Part shown: positions 1-14,066 of the stretch, piece after piece
Numbering within the stretch: position 1 is the first letter of the stretch
Layout of the letters: the number at the start of each line of letters is the position of its first letter
DNA from: Albula goreensis
Taxonomy: Eukaryota; Chordata; Actinopteri; Albuliformes; Albulidae
DNA: 64,000 nt
Direction of reading: 5' to 3'
NCBI GenBank assembly: GCA_022829145.1
Contig: CM040746.1
Coordinates: forward strand, 12,584,184 to 12,648,183
Notes under the pieces: model-generated
Told to the model about the DNA's origin: nothing
What the model saw: the letters and a program-made list of their open reading frames with translations, nothing else
The model's database searches: none
Made by a program: the position numbers and the translations under genes

Positions 1-1399
1 AACATTAAAACACCCAGTTAAGATAATCAGTTAAACTTGGTTTTCAATTAAGACACTCATTGGTAGAATCAGTTGTTTTAGTGTTGGGTTAGAATGGCCC
101 ACGCTGTCTTTCTTTGGGTAAAATCAGACACCCCAAGCCCCCTGGTTTTCCCACCCTATTGATGGACAGAAATGGAGGAAAAGAGGGAGTAGTTTGTTTT
201 CAGTGCTCATAAGTCCTAAGGCTCTATCATAAACACTGACGCATGAACTATTTGTAGATATATAGTGTGATTTCAAAAAACACACAAAATATTACAGTCA
301 CAAATGAACCACAATTAAGTCTTAATATCTTTGGCAATGCATCAAGTGCTGCTGGTTAACACTGACACAATTGTGACAACAGAATGTCATTAAAACATTG
401 TGTATCTAATAAATAGTGCTTATTTCCTCCCCAAAATTGAAATAATCATCAAGATGAAGACCAAAAAAACAACACAAGAAAAATAATGTATTTGGAGAGC
501 TGATGAAACAAAATGTAGTGTTTTTTATCTAAGCAGGACCAGAGGTTGTGTGAAGCGATGCGTTAATGGTGTGCAGAGAGAAATGTTCTGTGGGATTCGC
601 ACCCCCAATTAGTCCCCCTGTGAGAGGGGAGGGGGAGAAGGCTATCGCTCGCTTTTCACACCTCCTCTTGGAGGGACTCCAGGTGTGACTGGATGTTGGC
701 CATGGCTAGAGAGGAGCTCCTGTGCTAATTGGAGTGGTCTGGATCCCTGGATCGGGAGAGAAGAGGTCTTGGTTCGCCCCGGTCTAGACCTAGCCTCTTC
801 GCTCCTCACATCCAGCTGGGCCTGAATTATAAATAGAGACATAACTCAAAGGACAGCTCCACCAGCCCAAGCAAACAAACAGTTAATGTTGACAGTGGGC
901 CTAAAACTCTGTCACACAAAACCATTACATTCCCCCCACCCAAAAAAAAACAAAAAAACAAAAGTCAATCATTCAACAAATTCACTGATCACCTTGACTT
1001 TTTGAAAGTTAACGCTAAAAACAAAATCCTTTGTAGCCCACAAATACTAGTGTCTCTTCATTGAATATGTTGCTCTCTTTCAATATGCATATTGTATGAG
1101 CGACCCTCCCATCGTTCAATAGGCATGTCTGTAAGAGCAGTGGTGTTTATCTGTCATAATAAAGACTAATGTGACGGCTTGTTTCTGTCTTTTGAAATGT
1201 AAACTCACTCTTAATAATAATTACTTTCAAAGTTTCCTTTGGTGCTTCAAATGCAAGGGAAAATTGACAGCTGAAAGTGTTAAGACTCCAAAAGTAATAT
1301 TTTACTTTAAATGCTCTGCTCAGTAGTCTGGGCATCTTTTAAGATGCACTGAGAGGCGGGATTAAACAAAGAGACTTCAACTTCACATGCGACAGAATT
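1..1399. other. 3' flank, non-coding; enhancer-like patch at 590-840
   Basis: AT-rich sequence without recognisable genes. The segment 590-840 is more complex and GC-richer, with CAATTAGT and TGCTAATTGGAG homeodomain-like sites, and looks like a conserved non-coding element. No coding evidence. Confidence 0.35.
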
Positions 1400-2330
1400 A
1401 TTGAGGAGGACAGGATCAAATAAATATGTGCTCAAACCATTTTTATGGAAATGTACATACATATGTACAGAATGGGCTCAGAAATTGTGGGCAACCTTGA
1501 CCAAGATAAAATAAAAATGCTACTCAAAATACCTAACACAGGTAATCAGCTGTATTTTATGGTCAAACATATAGGACATATACATTCCGTTATTCCAATA
1601 CAGTACTTCTATAGAAACATTCACCTTAAAACAAAGATTAAAATAAAAATCATTGGCAGCCCTGCTTTTAGTATTTGGTGCAGCCTCCTCTGGCAAGGAC
1701 AATGGCACTGAACCTTTTCCTAGAATATTCTATAGTGCCAGACAACACATTAGGAAGGACAATTCTAAGTCCTTGTGTTCAGGTGGATTTCTTTAGGTCT
1801 ACACTTATGGACTGCCATGTTCAATTCATTTTTGTATTGGGCGAATAAGATAGCAAGTTTCACGTTAATACTTCTACTATATTTCACAATAAATATGAGT
1901 TTCTTTTCATTGCATGCATCAGTCTCTGATACCAAACATACCAATTGTGTGCCCAGTCAAACAGTATACTTTTTGTTTAGTCCATCTGTAGGGCCTGATA
2001 TCAAACAAAGTGCCAGTTGAGGTGTTTCAATTAGTTTGTTGTGCTCAATAAGAGCTTTCACTTGGTAACCCTTCCAAATAGCCAATTGGTATGGATGTGG
2101 CATCTAATTGTGTATTTGCAGACTCGGTGACCATGAGATTCAACCAGACTGGAGTAGTTCTCCTTCTGTGGCCTTTGGATTCTTGTTTGCCTCCCTTACC
2201 ATCTTCCTCACTGTGCCAGGCGACAAGATACAATTGCATCCTCTTCCTGCCAAGTTAATCATTGTTTTAGTGGTTGCAAACATTTTTGATTATTGCCGTA
2301 ATAGTGGATAAGTGACATACGTAACTTTTG
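1400..2330. mobile_element. possible degraded Tc1/mariner-like DNA transposon
   Basis: The stretch has phrases typical of fish Tc1-type repeats, notably GCAGCCTCCTCTGGCAAGGA near 1680 and TTGATTATTGCCGTAATAG near 2290, the latter resembling the helix-turn-helix-coding end of a minus-strand transposase. I cannot define terminal inverted repeats and see no long frame. Recognition is from memory of repeat consensus style, so limits and family are uncertain. Confidence 0.35.
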
Positions 2331-4699
2331 TACAAACCAATTTAGTTCTACATGATATGATGTAGCTCTATACTATGATGTGTGATGTCTGACAGCCAAT
2401 AGCCATTTTTCTCTTTTGATTTGTTAGTGCTTTGCCTTTTCCCATTGCAATAGATGACGAAAGGACTCTTCATGTGAGTTACATTGCTCTTATACACAGT
2501 GATGATGAGATGAACTTAAATAAATACAATTCATTACAAATTCTGAGCAATGAATCAGGGGCATCCTTCAATGCTATGATATGATGCGATGCTATGTAAT
2601 GCTATAGCTAATTCTTGAACAAACTGCAGTGGACTCCAAGGCCAAAATTCAATCCTGGACCTTGAGCAGAATCACTGCTTCATTTCTGTAGCTTGCACTT
2701 GGATGTAGCACACCAGACAGCCAAATTATTGCATACTTAAAACAGAATTTATAGAATGACATGTGTCATATCTCCATGGTTTAGAAGTAAACAGAAATTA
2801 CTACTTTACTGAGGGTCTCAGTATATTTTTTACAACTGGGTATGAATGTAAATGTGAATGGGGGGAATCGACAACTGGCATTCATTGTTGAAATCAAAAA
2901 CCTGTCCAAACACTTTGATAGGTATCATAAAATTCCACGAGTCAGACTTTAGTCATCACTAGCAAAGTACTCATCAGTTGTAGGTTTGATGTCAGAAAGG
3001 GCGCAGCTCATGCTGAGAGCAGCCCCATTGCCCCTGTGAGGTGTGAGGTGGATCTGCTTTTGTTTTGGAGAATTATTTACATTCCCTGGCCCTGGTGGTG
3101 CCGGCTGCAGTTCACAGAAATCTATTCTTTCAGCTAAATCCCTGGCTGGCTCTGCGAAGAGTCTGAAACACTCATTTAGGTACATAAAGACATAGTTAAG
3201 TAAACATTGCATCAACATTTTTGACCATTGTGATCTCCCAGACCTCAATTTGGAGGAAAATCTGAGTCTGCCATCTCAAATAAGCAGTTGATAAAACTAA
3301 GAACTATGAAAGGGCTGGAGGAATTCTACCAGGAGGAGAGCTCCAAACTCCCTAAGTGATACCTGAGAAGCGCAAAAGCCTCATAAAAGGCCACAGGAAG
3401 CTTCTCATCTGCACAAAGTTACAGGAGGATCCATAACACACTGACTGTATGAGCATAAAAAATTTTTCTCATGCCATGTGCTATTGCTAACATACTGTTA
3501 TTCTCTGCAGTGTCAGTAGCTATTAAAATGTTTAATATTTTCATCGATCCAGGCAAACAGTCCAGCCTGAATACTTGAATTCCTTCCTCTTTGAGAATAA
3601 TCATATTCATGTCATATTAATGCTGGAGTACATCTAGTGGCCACAATAAGTATGCATTTGTATATATATGTTTCTAACATCCATATCCAAACACTTAAAA
3701 ACTGCAAGAATGTTGCCCCTCAGTTTAAATACCAATTTGCATATTCACAGACCTCTGATGCAGAGTCAAGTGATTATGTTAGGACATTGTATTTTTTTTC
3801 AGATAGATATGCTTACTCATGTGTTTTTATCACCTCAACATTTTCATCAAATGCAGATGAGGCACAAGATGGGGAGTGTTACAGCTCCAGTAAAACTGCC
3901 ACGTTCCAGCATACCTTCATAACCATCAGACATTTTAGGCCGCTTTAACTTCACTGCATGGAAATGCGATTTATTCACTGAGGTTAAAGTATGGTGCTTT
4001 TGGTTACACTTTATTTTAGCCTAATCCATAGATGGATGGGTAAGTATTCAGAAATAAAAATATTCTGAAAGACAGACAGAAACATCGTTTAATAGGTTAT
4101 TAATATTACAATGTCATGCATTAAAGATGTCATCCACTTTGCATATATTATGATAATGTCTTTCATCATTTGCATGGAAAGATATGTGTCCGAACAAACC
4201 AGAACAGCAACAAAAGCATTGCTTTACATAATGAGGACCTTTAATGTTCTTTGTTGTTTTACTTAAAACAAATCTATGGGTGTTCACATTGTGACGTTAT
4301 GCCGTCCAATATCTCATAAATGTTTACCGTCACATTGCTATTCTACCTTATTTTACGAAAGGGAATGTGCTAACCAGCGGACAGTGAGATCCATTCAACA
4401 TTTTGGTGAACTATTTAGCATTTTCTGCAGAGATGAAAAGCATGTGGCTACACTCTATGGGTATCAGATGCCTGTGCGTCTCATCTAGATTTTGAATTGC
4501 TGTCGAGTGAGGTCAGAGGTCACTTCCTGCTACTCAAAAACCTCTGCAGGCTTCTCAACAGCAGTCAGCTATTTAAAAAGAAAGGTGATTGTCATGAACA
4601 AATACATAGCAGCATAAATGTTTATTTCCAGTACTATACCTATCATTACTAGTACTGCTACTACTATTACTATACTTCTCCACTTCTACTACTTATGCT
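2331..4699. other. 3' flank, nothing recognised
   Basis: AT-rich unique-looking sequence. The largest open frame (about 100 codons near 2949-3248) has no recognisable domain and no initiation or splice context that I trust. Confidence 0.4.
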
Positions 4700-4711
4700 A
4701 ATAATAATAAC

Positions 4712-4743
<32 letters not shown>
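4700..4743. repeat. (AAT)n microsatellite
   Basis: About 44 bp of AAT/ATA units with one interruption (AAC). Confidence 0.95.
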
Positions 4744-4745
<2 letters not shown>

Positions 4746-5479
4746 TCTGTTCTTGTCAGGTTTATAAGCAGAGTAAATAAGTGAGAGATTGGTATTGAAC
4801 AATTATGGAAAAAAGGAACTTGCCAATGCATAAAGCCTTATTTCATAGGCAACTACTACGTCTGTTAAGCTCAACCTTAATAAAAATATTCCCATCAAAC
4901 ACTTGAACATCCTTTACACTGTGTGCAGATACCTTTCACCATGGAAAACAGAAATACTTGAACAGTTAGAGAACAACGTTAATTAAACTGGATCTTCTGT
5001 GAACTGTGTCTCCGAGTGGTTAGAAGTATGTGTGATTTAACGATGTTATGATTTACCAAGATAATTAAAGACCGGCCGGGCTGCGCGCCTCATCCCTGTA
5101 CAGCACAGGGTAGACATTACGGATATGTATGTTAAGAAAATGGCACGTGACATTCCTTTGCTGTCTCATCCCTTTTGTTCAGATTAAGATTTGCTTTTAG
5201 TGTCTAGGGTAAAAGACAAGAGGTCATAAATAAGATCAATATACGTTGATTCTAATTATGTGTACAGCACCAGACAGGACAGACTAATAGATGTGTAAAA
5301 TTACAAACGATGTGTAAAATCACAGAAGACGTAGGTACAGTTCTGAAGGCCTTTGGACTACTTTATTTTCAGTGTGTTAAATGGAGGGCCCCAGTAGCTT
5401 TCCCGTCATCTGACTAATGCTGTTTTTGTTTTTGTAGCGCACAACTGAGACTCAGGTATAATCAAGGGTGTTATTTTAA

Positions 5480-6700
5480 TATATGGTTGAGACCGACTTG
5501 ATAATGAGACACTCTGGTTATCATCTACCTCATGGAGCTGTAAAAAGGAGCATTAATAAATGGGTCTGCCGGACACACCGCGCCGGCCACACATTTCAAT
5601 TAATGAAGATGTAATTTTGTCCCGAGTCCCCCAGGATACGGATTAAATATGACTGGAGAGCCCAATCACACGGCACCACAGAGTGGGCAGCATTTCCAAT
5701 TCTGGGCATGTCTGTTTCTTCCCCTGCTCGCTCGCGCATTACTTATGCAGCGGTTTGTCAGCACGGAACATTATTAGCGCTCGAGAGATAAAACTTTAAG
5801 TGTTGCACCCAATTAGCACAACAGTGACCATGCGCTGTGTTCTCCGCTTAATGCTTGCTCCTTCATTGGAGATAGTTATGAAGGTCTGAGAGAGAGAGAG
5901 TGAGAGAGAGAGCAGGCGAAATGGCTTAAGCATTCATTGTGAGTAGAGAGACAGGTCCTATTAACATTTAACAGCATTTGTGCAACTTGGTGCGGAGGTT
6001 ATGATGCAAATGAGGAAGAATTAAAAGTGGCCAGGGGTTTGTCATTGATGGATTGCAGTCTGGCAGTGCTCACGCTTCCCAGTGTCCATCAGAGGCGATT
6101 ACTGTGTAATTAAACCTTATTTCTGGACTCTCCAGCGCATAATTACTTTGTGAATGTAACCATCATCTAAAAGCTACCAAAATGCTTTAGCATTTAGTCT
6201 ACCAGTCCTTTTCCCGGGCTTATGTCAGATATAGCCATCAGACAGCGCAAAAGAACTGTCACGTTTAATAAGAGGCAAAAAAGGGAAAAAAGGGAGAAAA
6301 ATTAAATGAAACAGTATGCTTATTACAGAAAAATTAGGCTTTAAAGTGGTAGAGTCCTTCTGTTATTTGCATAATTTATTCTTTTTTTCCCTCCCGCCGC
6401 AAGCTTTAGGCAATTTCCCTCACATTTAAATAGATCGCACATTTAAGGCTACTTAAGGAAAATTATCACTTTGCATATTTTAATTGTTGTGAAGAAAGTG
6501 GATTGAGAGAGGTCCGCGGCTCATCCTCTCGAGCCGCTCGGATGCGGGGCTGTCTGATTCGGCCGCTCGGCGCTGCTCCGCCGCAGATAACCCCCGAGTT
6601 CACACGCATCCACTCCAATTTCATCTGAATGCAAATGGAGCTGAGAGCGCTGGAACAAGTGGATCTTTGATATTTACAAAATAGCCACTAATAACTTGAA
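5480..6700. promoter_or_regulatory. candidate conserved non-coding enhancer block
   Basis: About 1.2 kb of high-complexity sequence, rich in ATTA, TAAT and CAATTA cores (CATTTCAATTAATGAAGATG at about 5593, CACCCAATTAGCACAAC near 5807, GTGTAATTAAACC at about 6102) together with CpG-rich segments (6510-6600). No frame of note. This texture is typical of deeply conserved developmental enhancers in the desert around fidgetin; conservation itself cannot be shown here. Confidence 0.4.
5888..5912. repeat. (GA)n microsatellite
   Basis: About 25 bp of GA with one T interruption, inside the candidate enhancer block at 5.5-6.7 kb. Confidence 0.9.
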
Positions 6701-9420
6701 TGTAATTTGTTTGACATAACTTTAGTTCGTCTTATCGGCATTATTTTTTTTTCCAAACCAAACGTTTCATCACCGTATTCGAAATAAAAACGCAATGCAA
6801 ACAATATGCGGGCGGTATAGCACTATCTAAGTGTGTATACGTGCAACTCCTCTGAAAACTCAACCAGTATTTTAAGATAACAACCTTTGTAACACTTACA
6901 TGAGGAAAACATATGCGTGGGCTAAATGTTAATAACACTCAAGTTTTTATTTGTGTGACTCGAATAAATGTATTTCTCAAAACCAAATTAAAATAGCCAA
7001 AGCATTTAATCGGTAAACTATAAAGAAAAGCTTCTCAAGTTAGAAAGGGTAACATAATCCAACGTTGTGTTCTCTCTCTTCCACACTCACACACATACAC
7101 CGTGTCTGACAGCAGTGGGCACGTTGTGTGAAATCTGGGAGACTGCTGACACATAGACATTGCATCAGATATAACATGGGTGACCTAGGGAACAGGCAAG
7201 CAGAGAGAAGCTTACAGTGGTCAGAGGAGGTAATACTTTGCCGTAAATGTTTGCCTTAAAGGATTGGGTGATTATTCACACTCAAGTCAACATCTGCTAC
7301 CGTAAATATGGAATTTCAGCGTGTAGTCCTGATTTAGAGACAGGGGTGAATGGAGACATACTATGACCCTTACCACACATTGTCACAAATATATGGTGCG
7401 CTTAAAAATCATTCTTGTCAAATAAACACAACATACGGCGTTGTAAATCATTTAGGAGTTTCTACAGATCGTAACAGTGAAGATATATACCAAAACAAAT
7501 GACCTGCCGAGCTGTGACAGTTGTTTACTTGTTTATGACTTGTTTACAGTCAGAAGTGTACGAATGCTCCTCAGAAATAGTAGCTGTTAAATTACTGACG
7601 GGACACCATTGTATTATGTTACAATCACCCTCAAATGACAGGTACAGGAAGGTGCAAAACCTTACAAATTCGATATCACATCTCTGGGAGCGATTTAGCG
7701 TGCCGCACAGCTCGTTAGAGTAAAGCACTTCAGAGATCGTATAGCTTATAAACACCATAGGATCACCATGAATTATAACAATGATACTTAATCATTAAAC
7801 ACCCTTTAGGTTAGAGTGCTCATAGAATCAGCCCATACATCATGTTCACGTACTGACATTGTTTCATTCAAAGTCAAATGCCATTATTTTGAAAATAAGA
7901 ACACATGCAACGTGTTTTATTGTTGGCTACATAGCTACTGTTATGACCTACAGCAGACACGACCTACCGCAGACACTAGCCCTCTGTTAATACATAATCA
8001 TAGGCGTAATTTTAAATGCATAACTGTGACTGTTTATATTGTTCTACTATATTGACTGTGGAAAAAAAAACGTTCCAATCTGAGAACAATAAGCTGTCTG
8101 TCTATATTTATTTACTCATCCATCGTTTAGACCTAATGCCGAGTTAGTGTCATGTCTTGTAATGAATGGTTTTTTCATGAACGTCAAAGAAATGGAAACA
8201 ATTTGCTCATGATGTACTTGTGGACACAATGCAAATTACAACTATTAGAAAAAAATCAATTTGCCTAAAATAGAACTTGTCAAGGTAGCTGGTCTTTGCA
8301 ATACATTCCCATGGCCGTTTTCTATACAAATTACAGATGTTTGAAGCAATTTAAATGTTTTACGTATATCCAGCTGGGGAAATTAAAATAATTCCTGAGT
8401 TGGTATATACATAAACCACTATTGGCAGAATATCGTACGTATGGAAATGTCAAGTTTGTACGGTCAGTAATACTCCGCTGTATTGTACAGTGCATATATC
8501 ACGATAGAAATAACATTTAAGACTGGAATCTTTTTTATTTCCATACAAAAATCATGCCATCCCACTGCTCTTCTTCACCAGATGAACTACAGATGAAAAA
8601 TGACCAGTCAATTAAATTCTCTTTATACCTCTTGATTAGAAACTAGAAATCTATCGACAGATAAAGGATTCAGCAAATAGTGTTGTGTTGGCGTGGCAAC
8701 TGAGTTGTGGCAGTCTTCAAAGGGAAGGGGTGCTGCAAACACTGTCTGGTCTGCAGGAAATCATTAATTAATTGCATTTTAATGAACCCTGAGGATGCTC
8801 TAAAAACATTTAGACTGTAAGGAAAACAGGGACTATGTAATTAAAGACATAGCTTACGACCATGCACACCTTTGTTGCAAGATGTTTTTCCCCTTGTATG
8901 GTATATATTTGAAAATAATATACACCACAAAAACATTAAACACCATTAAATTACATAAACAAGTAATTTGCATGTAAAAGGGCAGATTAATAACACAATA
9001 TGATAGTCATGATCATTCAAATGTGAATATTTATTTGAGGTACACTTGTTTTGTATATCCTCTATTTTTAGCAATGTTGGAGACAACAGCTCATAAAAAA
9101 TACTTGACAAATTCCTTGAATGGTTGCTGCTTTTTAATTTTTTTTTTTTAATTTGGAAAATTCCATCCAAGCCAGTGCCCAATGACAAGTTATCATGGAA
9201 AGAAAAAGAACACATAAAATAAACAAAATGATCTCCAATAGAGATGCTTCTACTGGGGCTGATCCAAAAGTATTACAGCACAGACACTAGAGAGGATGAT
9301 GAGACAGATCACAGCCCGAGACTGCCGTACAGACCCAACACTCTGCTGCTTTCACATCTCACAGTCAATCGCACAACAGCTTCCTATGCCTATACCATCA
9401 ACCATATAATACTACCCCCC

Positions 9421-9440
9421 AAAAAAAAAAAAAAAAAAAA
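9421..9440. repeat. A20 homopolymer
   Basis: An uninterrupted A run preceded by six C; no transposon body recognised next to it. Confidence 0.9.
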
Positions 9441-9698
9441 CCATAAGTACAAATGTCTAATTTACATTATCATTGCTCACAAATTATGGTTGTTCATTAT
9501 GCGAATGATGGGTAATTTAAGCCTTCATTATTGGATGCCTCCTTTTTTCAGAGGGGGAAAAAGATTGTTATATTTTAATGAGTGCAATAAAACATTTGGT
9601 TTCTGCAAAAAGCAAAATAAATGCATAACAAAAAAATAATGTAATTAGACACACAGCCTAAAGGGAAGAGAAGGAAACAAAAGAGGGAAACAAGGTTT

Positions 9699-9716
9699 AT
9701 ATATATATATATATAT
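9699..9716. repeat. (TA)n short microsatellite
   Basis: About nine TA units. Confidence 0.85.
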
Positions 9717-11554
9717 TGTGCATTGTATAGGTCTTTCAGTGAAATGTTTTTTTTTAAATGGCATATACGACCTGGGCTAAGCTCCCAGCAAGCATCTTTG
9801 GGACCACTGAAATTCAGTGTTCAGGCACAATAAACTTTGCACATTGGTGTCTACACAATCCCTAACACCTAACAAATTGAGCTGAAATACAAAAGAGATG
9901 CACAGAGTTGGCTTTCAAGAAAACGTCTTTAATGGATCTTTTGTTGTACTTTGTACCTCAGAATACATGAAAATACATTTAAGTTGACTTGTAAGTATGG
10001 CAATATATACACACATATAAACATGTATGTGGTGCATTTTAATATGTATATATCGATAACAAATGTACACGAAGTATTAGTTTGTGCAAGTGTGCTTTAT
10101 ATATCATTTCTATATAAAATCCCACACATACACAATGAATGCTATATGTATATATATGCACACACATACACATTCACACGCGCACTACTACAATTCACAA
10201 AAGAATAAAGCAACGCATTATACTTTCAAATTGAATTTGCATTAAGAGAGACCTTGTAGAAGACCTATACAGTCCACAATTTCTTGTAGAAATTTTTTTT
10301 AGCATTGTGAGTATAGTAAGAAGTCAGTCAATATCCAAAGTAAGTGTGCATTATCTTCACTGCCACACTCACTCACCAATGTGTCTTATCAACTCCGTTG
10401 CTAATACTGTTCAGTGTAAAGACAGTCTTTCTGAGGTAGACTGTTCGAGTTCAAGGACAAATCTTTTTTTTCATCTTTTTATGTTTTTTGTTGGCTTCTT
10501 TTTTTATACAAATGCATGACATTCAAAAAGACATAAAATAAATACTACATGTACAATATGTAGCAATGAGGTAGAAATGTTTATAAAGAACAATGCTTGA
10601 ATACAAACATAAGATACACAGACATGAAAAACATCATCCTTAGCAGTTTTGTACAAAAGTAAAACTGGAGGGGGGGGGGGAGAAAAAAAGTGAAACGTTG
10701 GCTAGGAAATAAAATTCAAGTGATTTGGCTGTGTCAGTATGATAAGTTATGAATGTGCTTGAATAACCTTGGTGATTTTTTTGTAGTAATTTACCATTGG
10801 ACATGGAGCGATGCTGCCACTCACTGAGCACCTCACTTGTCCGATGGGGTCTCTCTCACATGTAAAAACAGAAGTGCAATCTCTTGCTTGAGTGCTTATA
10901 TTAAAGAAATTATAACATGACACAAGCAATAAATACAGAACTACAATGGAAGGGGGAGCGGAGTTAGATTAACAAAGTACATTTTACCATTCTACCTAAT
11001 TTAGGCAACATTCCTTGTTTACTAGAACAATGATGTTTGTCCTTAGGTTTTCTAGGAAGGTGGCTCCAGATACTGAATAGATGGACAGATGGATACACAC
11101 CATTACAATTTAGAGAAAACTGTTAAAATTGTGAATAATTCGATGGTGAGAAAAAGTGTAAAAGTGTAAACTACCCCCAGCTGAGCTTGTCCATTGTCAT
11201 CAAATGCTTCACAAAATACTGATGAAAAAAGCAGAATATTCTTAGTTGCTGTCAAACACCCAGCGGCGTGGCATAACATTTTCCAATTAGAGTAAAAACC
11301 CGGTTTGAGCATAATTAGCTCATGTGGAAACAAAAACACATTGTTGGATTGTTCTATTCCTTCAAGGGTGATAGAAAGAGATTAATATCAGATAAACTGC
11401 ACATATGAAAGGACATCTTAATAATTGGTAATTAAATTCAGAGGATTTTCAAGTTACATGATGAAATTGATATTTCATAAGCAATTTAATAATGACAGCA
11501 AAAAAACTGACCATGAACATGCTTGTTTTCTGGTTTCACACAGTGACATATTTA

Positions 11555-11570
11555 AGTGCCCCCTAGAGTA
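11555..11570 (-). promoter_or_regulatory. CTCF-like motif
   Basis: The minus strand reads TACTCTAGGGGGCACT, close to the CTCF core CCASYAGRKGGCRS. It lies just past the predicted fign 3' end, a plausible boundary position. A motif match only; occupancy is not shown. Confidence 0.4.
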
Positions 11571-11772
11571 TACTTTCCAGTAGTTTACCTTACAGTGTTC
11601 ATCAATAATGTTTATCAATTCTGAGTATGAAATCGATTTCTGAAAAGGAAGGATATATTCGAAAATGAACCTCTGGGAAAGTGCTTAATTAGATGTAAGG
11701 ACCACACACACCTGGTGCTAACGAGGCAGACTTATTCATTCTTGGAAAGTCCCGCCAAACACCTCTGCAGGG

Positions 11773-11778
11773 TTTATT
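11773..11778 (-). terminator. candidate polyadenylation signal AATAAA
   Basis: TTTATT on the plus strand reads AATAAA in the direction of fign transcription, followed within 20-30 nt by GU-rich sequence. It is the first canonical hexamer I could find after the stop codon. Confidence 0.35.
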
Positions 11779-12344
11779 TTCCTATTCTTTTTAACCATGC
11801 TAATTTTAAATTGCTTGTGAGTGTCGGGGGGCAATATTGTACATCTTTTCTCAGGCAAACTTCAATAACGGAGATGTCACTGAGACATCACAATTTTTTT
11901 AGCATTTTTTAAGGCCAGCTGAACATTTTATGGGTCAGATCCTGGCAGCAGTTCTCAAGGACATGTTGCATGAAAGGTAACAGAAATGTCTTGATGCTTT
12001 CTGTAGCGAACATACATTCAAAAACAAGCTCAGTCTGCACCTCAATAGGTGCTATAATTGGAGATGAATGGAAAATGTTGAAGTATTGTACTCAGTATTG
12101 TAATTTACTGCAAATTAATATGAACAATTAAATAGTAAAAGAAATGAAATAAATACATGACATTTCCATTACTTGGCATCAACAAGTGATTAAAAAAAGA
12201 TTGGAGTGGAAAAAGAAAACAAACACCAACACTCAGTGCACCTGTTATAGAATGCTCTTAGAAACTTCAGTGGTATGAAGTGGTATCACTATATACCACT
12301 GGACTAGTGCTTAGCAACAGTTTTCATACTAGTACAAGGGCGAG

Positions 12345-12366
12345 AAAAAAAAAAAAAAAAAAAAAA
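12345..12366. repeat. A22 homopolymer (U run in the fign 3' UTR)
   Basis: A run on the plus strand; it would be poly(U) in the predicted 3' UTR. Confidence 0.9.
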
Positions 12367-14066
12367 CTGAAAATAAAAATACATTCAAACGCAAGGCTTC
12401 ATTTTTTTCTCATGCAGTTAACGGACTTCTCCAACCTCTGGCTCAAAGCTTGTTACTGTAGCGCTCATTTGCCATGTTGTGTAAAGAGCTGCACTTTAAG
12501 CATAGAACTGCAAGACAGCGAGCTGAATATAGTGCCACACGTCAATCTGTCAGTGTTCGGGGAAAATAAAAGTACCAAAGTATCTGTGCGTGAGCGCTGC
12601 TTGGGGCCCATGACTTTTCTTAATAAAGACAGCGAGTTAGCATACCAAAAGTGTTTATGATGTCTAGCCATCCTAATATGTTCTGCTTTCAGAGAGAACG
12701 ATCCTAAACTGAGGTAGAACAGAAAGCATGGCGTACGTAATCCTTAGGCATCGTAATGTGTGCGGCCCAACTACAACAGAGGAACGGAGTAACATACCCC
12801 CAATTGTTCCCATAACACTATTCTGAGAGAGCAATTTATCCCTCTCATCCCCAAGATGATCAACTTATAGAGTAAGGGCAGCAAACGCAAGTCTTCATTT
12901 GACTATCCTGCTCTGCAAAACATCCTCCAACAATGGGAGCCAGGGGTAACACTACTCAAAACAAAACTACCATTGTTTTTTGTTACTGATGAGGGCATGG
13001 TTTGGTAGAATGACCTCAGCCTCGTCTCCCATCTCACTTTCATTTACATTTCTGATTCACTATGGTTGAAGGCTAAAGTTCAGTATCAGGCATTGATACA
13101 AAACCCAGAATTTGGGGGAAAAAAAATGTCTAAACTGGGCATCAGTTCTCACATCTTGAATAAAATTATATTCACAATAAAAATTCTTCACTATAAGTCT
13201 TGGAAAAAAGGAAAAAACAAATCTTACTATTGACTTCGTCCCATCTCTCCAGAATACTTCTGGTACATTCATCGTCATGTTCTTGCCATTTCTTATTAAG
13301 CCTGTTGAGGTAAACCTACAATTTCAGATCGTGTATAAATCAGAAATCTAGCCTAACGCTGTCAGCAGTACATAGTGCCCTTCCACACAATTGTATGAGG
13401 TACTGTACAAATCACAATCACTTTCCTGAGTTTTTTTGCAGGCAGAACATTGAAATGACGTTTATAAGTTAGGGTCCAGATTACCGTTACCCTATACATC
13501 TACTCCTGCTCCCAGATGGTAGATGGTACTGCAAAACAGACCCAATTGAGGAATACTGTTGCTCTTACAATGGCAAAAATCAGACTGTCTCCTAAAACAG
13601 CAAATCTCTAGTTTTAGTCTCGTGTTTGAAGTTAAAGCTCTTAATATTAGCACATGCCACCAATGTAGATTGTGAGGCAAACAAATAATAATACAAAAAT
13701 GATAAAAGCACCACTTTAGGCACTTGATAGCAACTAAATCTCAAGAACAGCAGAATGATATATACAAAAAGAGGGCCTCCATCTTCTCAACAAAGTCACC
13801 TCACTTACACCTTTTGTAAGTGATGCTGGCTTCAGCAGTATCAAGCATGAGAATAAGTTGTCTGTTTGTAAGTTGTGGATTACCGGCTCCCGTTTTAAAG
13901 CGCAGTCTGTTTCCAAGTCCATTCCGACAGGCCGGGTGACACGGCTGCAGCTCATCTGCGCCTCTCCACCCTGGCCAGAGGACGCTGTCTGCCGGTCCCT
14001 CTCAAGCAGGCTTGCTTGTCCGCCCGTCATTGCCTGCCTGCACGGTCGTTGTCAACGGCTTCACCT

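Larger units (their letters stand above)
6701..11554. other. 3' flank, mostly featureless
   Basis: AT-rich. A possible conserved patch at 8680-8850 contains ATCATTAATTAATTGCATTT. There is a G11 run at 10670-10680. No genes are recognised. Confidence 0.35.
11750..14066 (-). other. fign: probable fidgetin 3' UTR
   Basis: Starts after the TGA at 14067-14069. The first canonical polyadenylation hexamer I find downstream on the minus strand is AATAAA at 11773-11778, followed by a GU-rich stretch (GAGGTGTTTGG), which would give a UTR of about 2.3 kb. The minus-strand RNA contains a U run of about 22 nt (12345-12366). The end is a prediction; later signals such as ATTAAA at 11485-11490 and about 9925 could also be used. 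Confidence 0.4.

Noticed and set aside
3620-3645. TCTAGTGGCCACAAT considered as a third CTCF motif
   Set aside because: Only half of the core matches in either orientation, much weaker than the two listed sites.
9244-9639. 131-codon plus-strand frame
   Set aside because: It crosses the A20 run, has no recognisable domain and no conserved context.
13734-14030. 98-codon minus frame just downstream of fign
   Set aside because: It lies in the predicted 3' UTR, matches nothing, and is out of register with the strong conserved stop of fidgetin.
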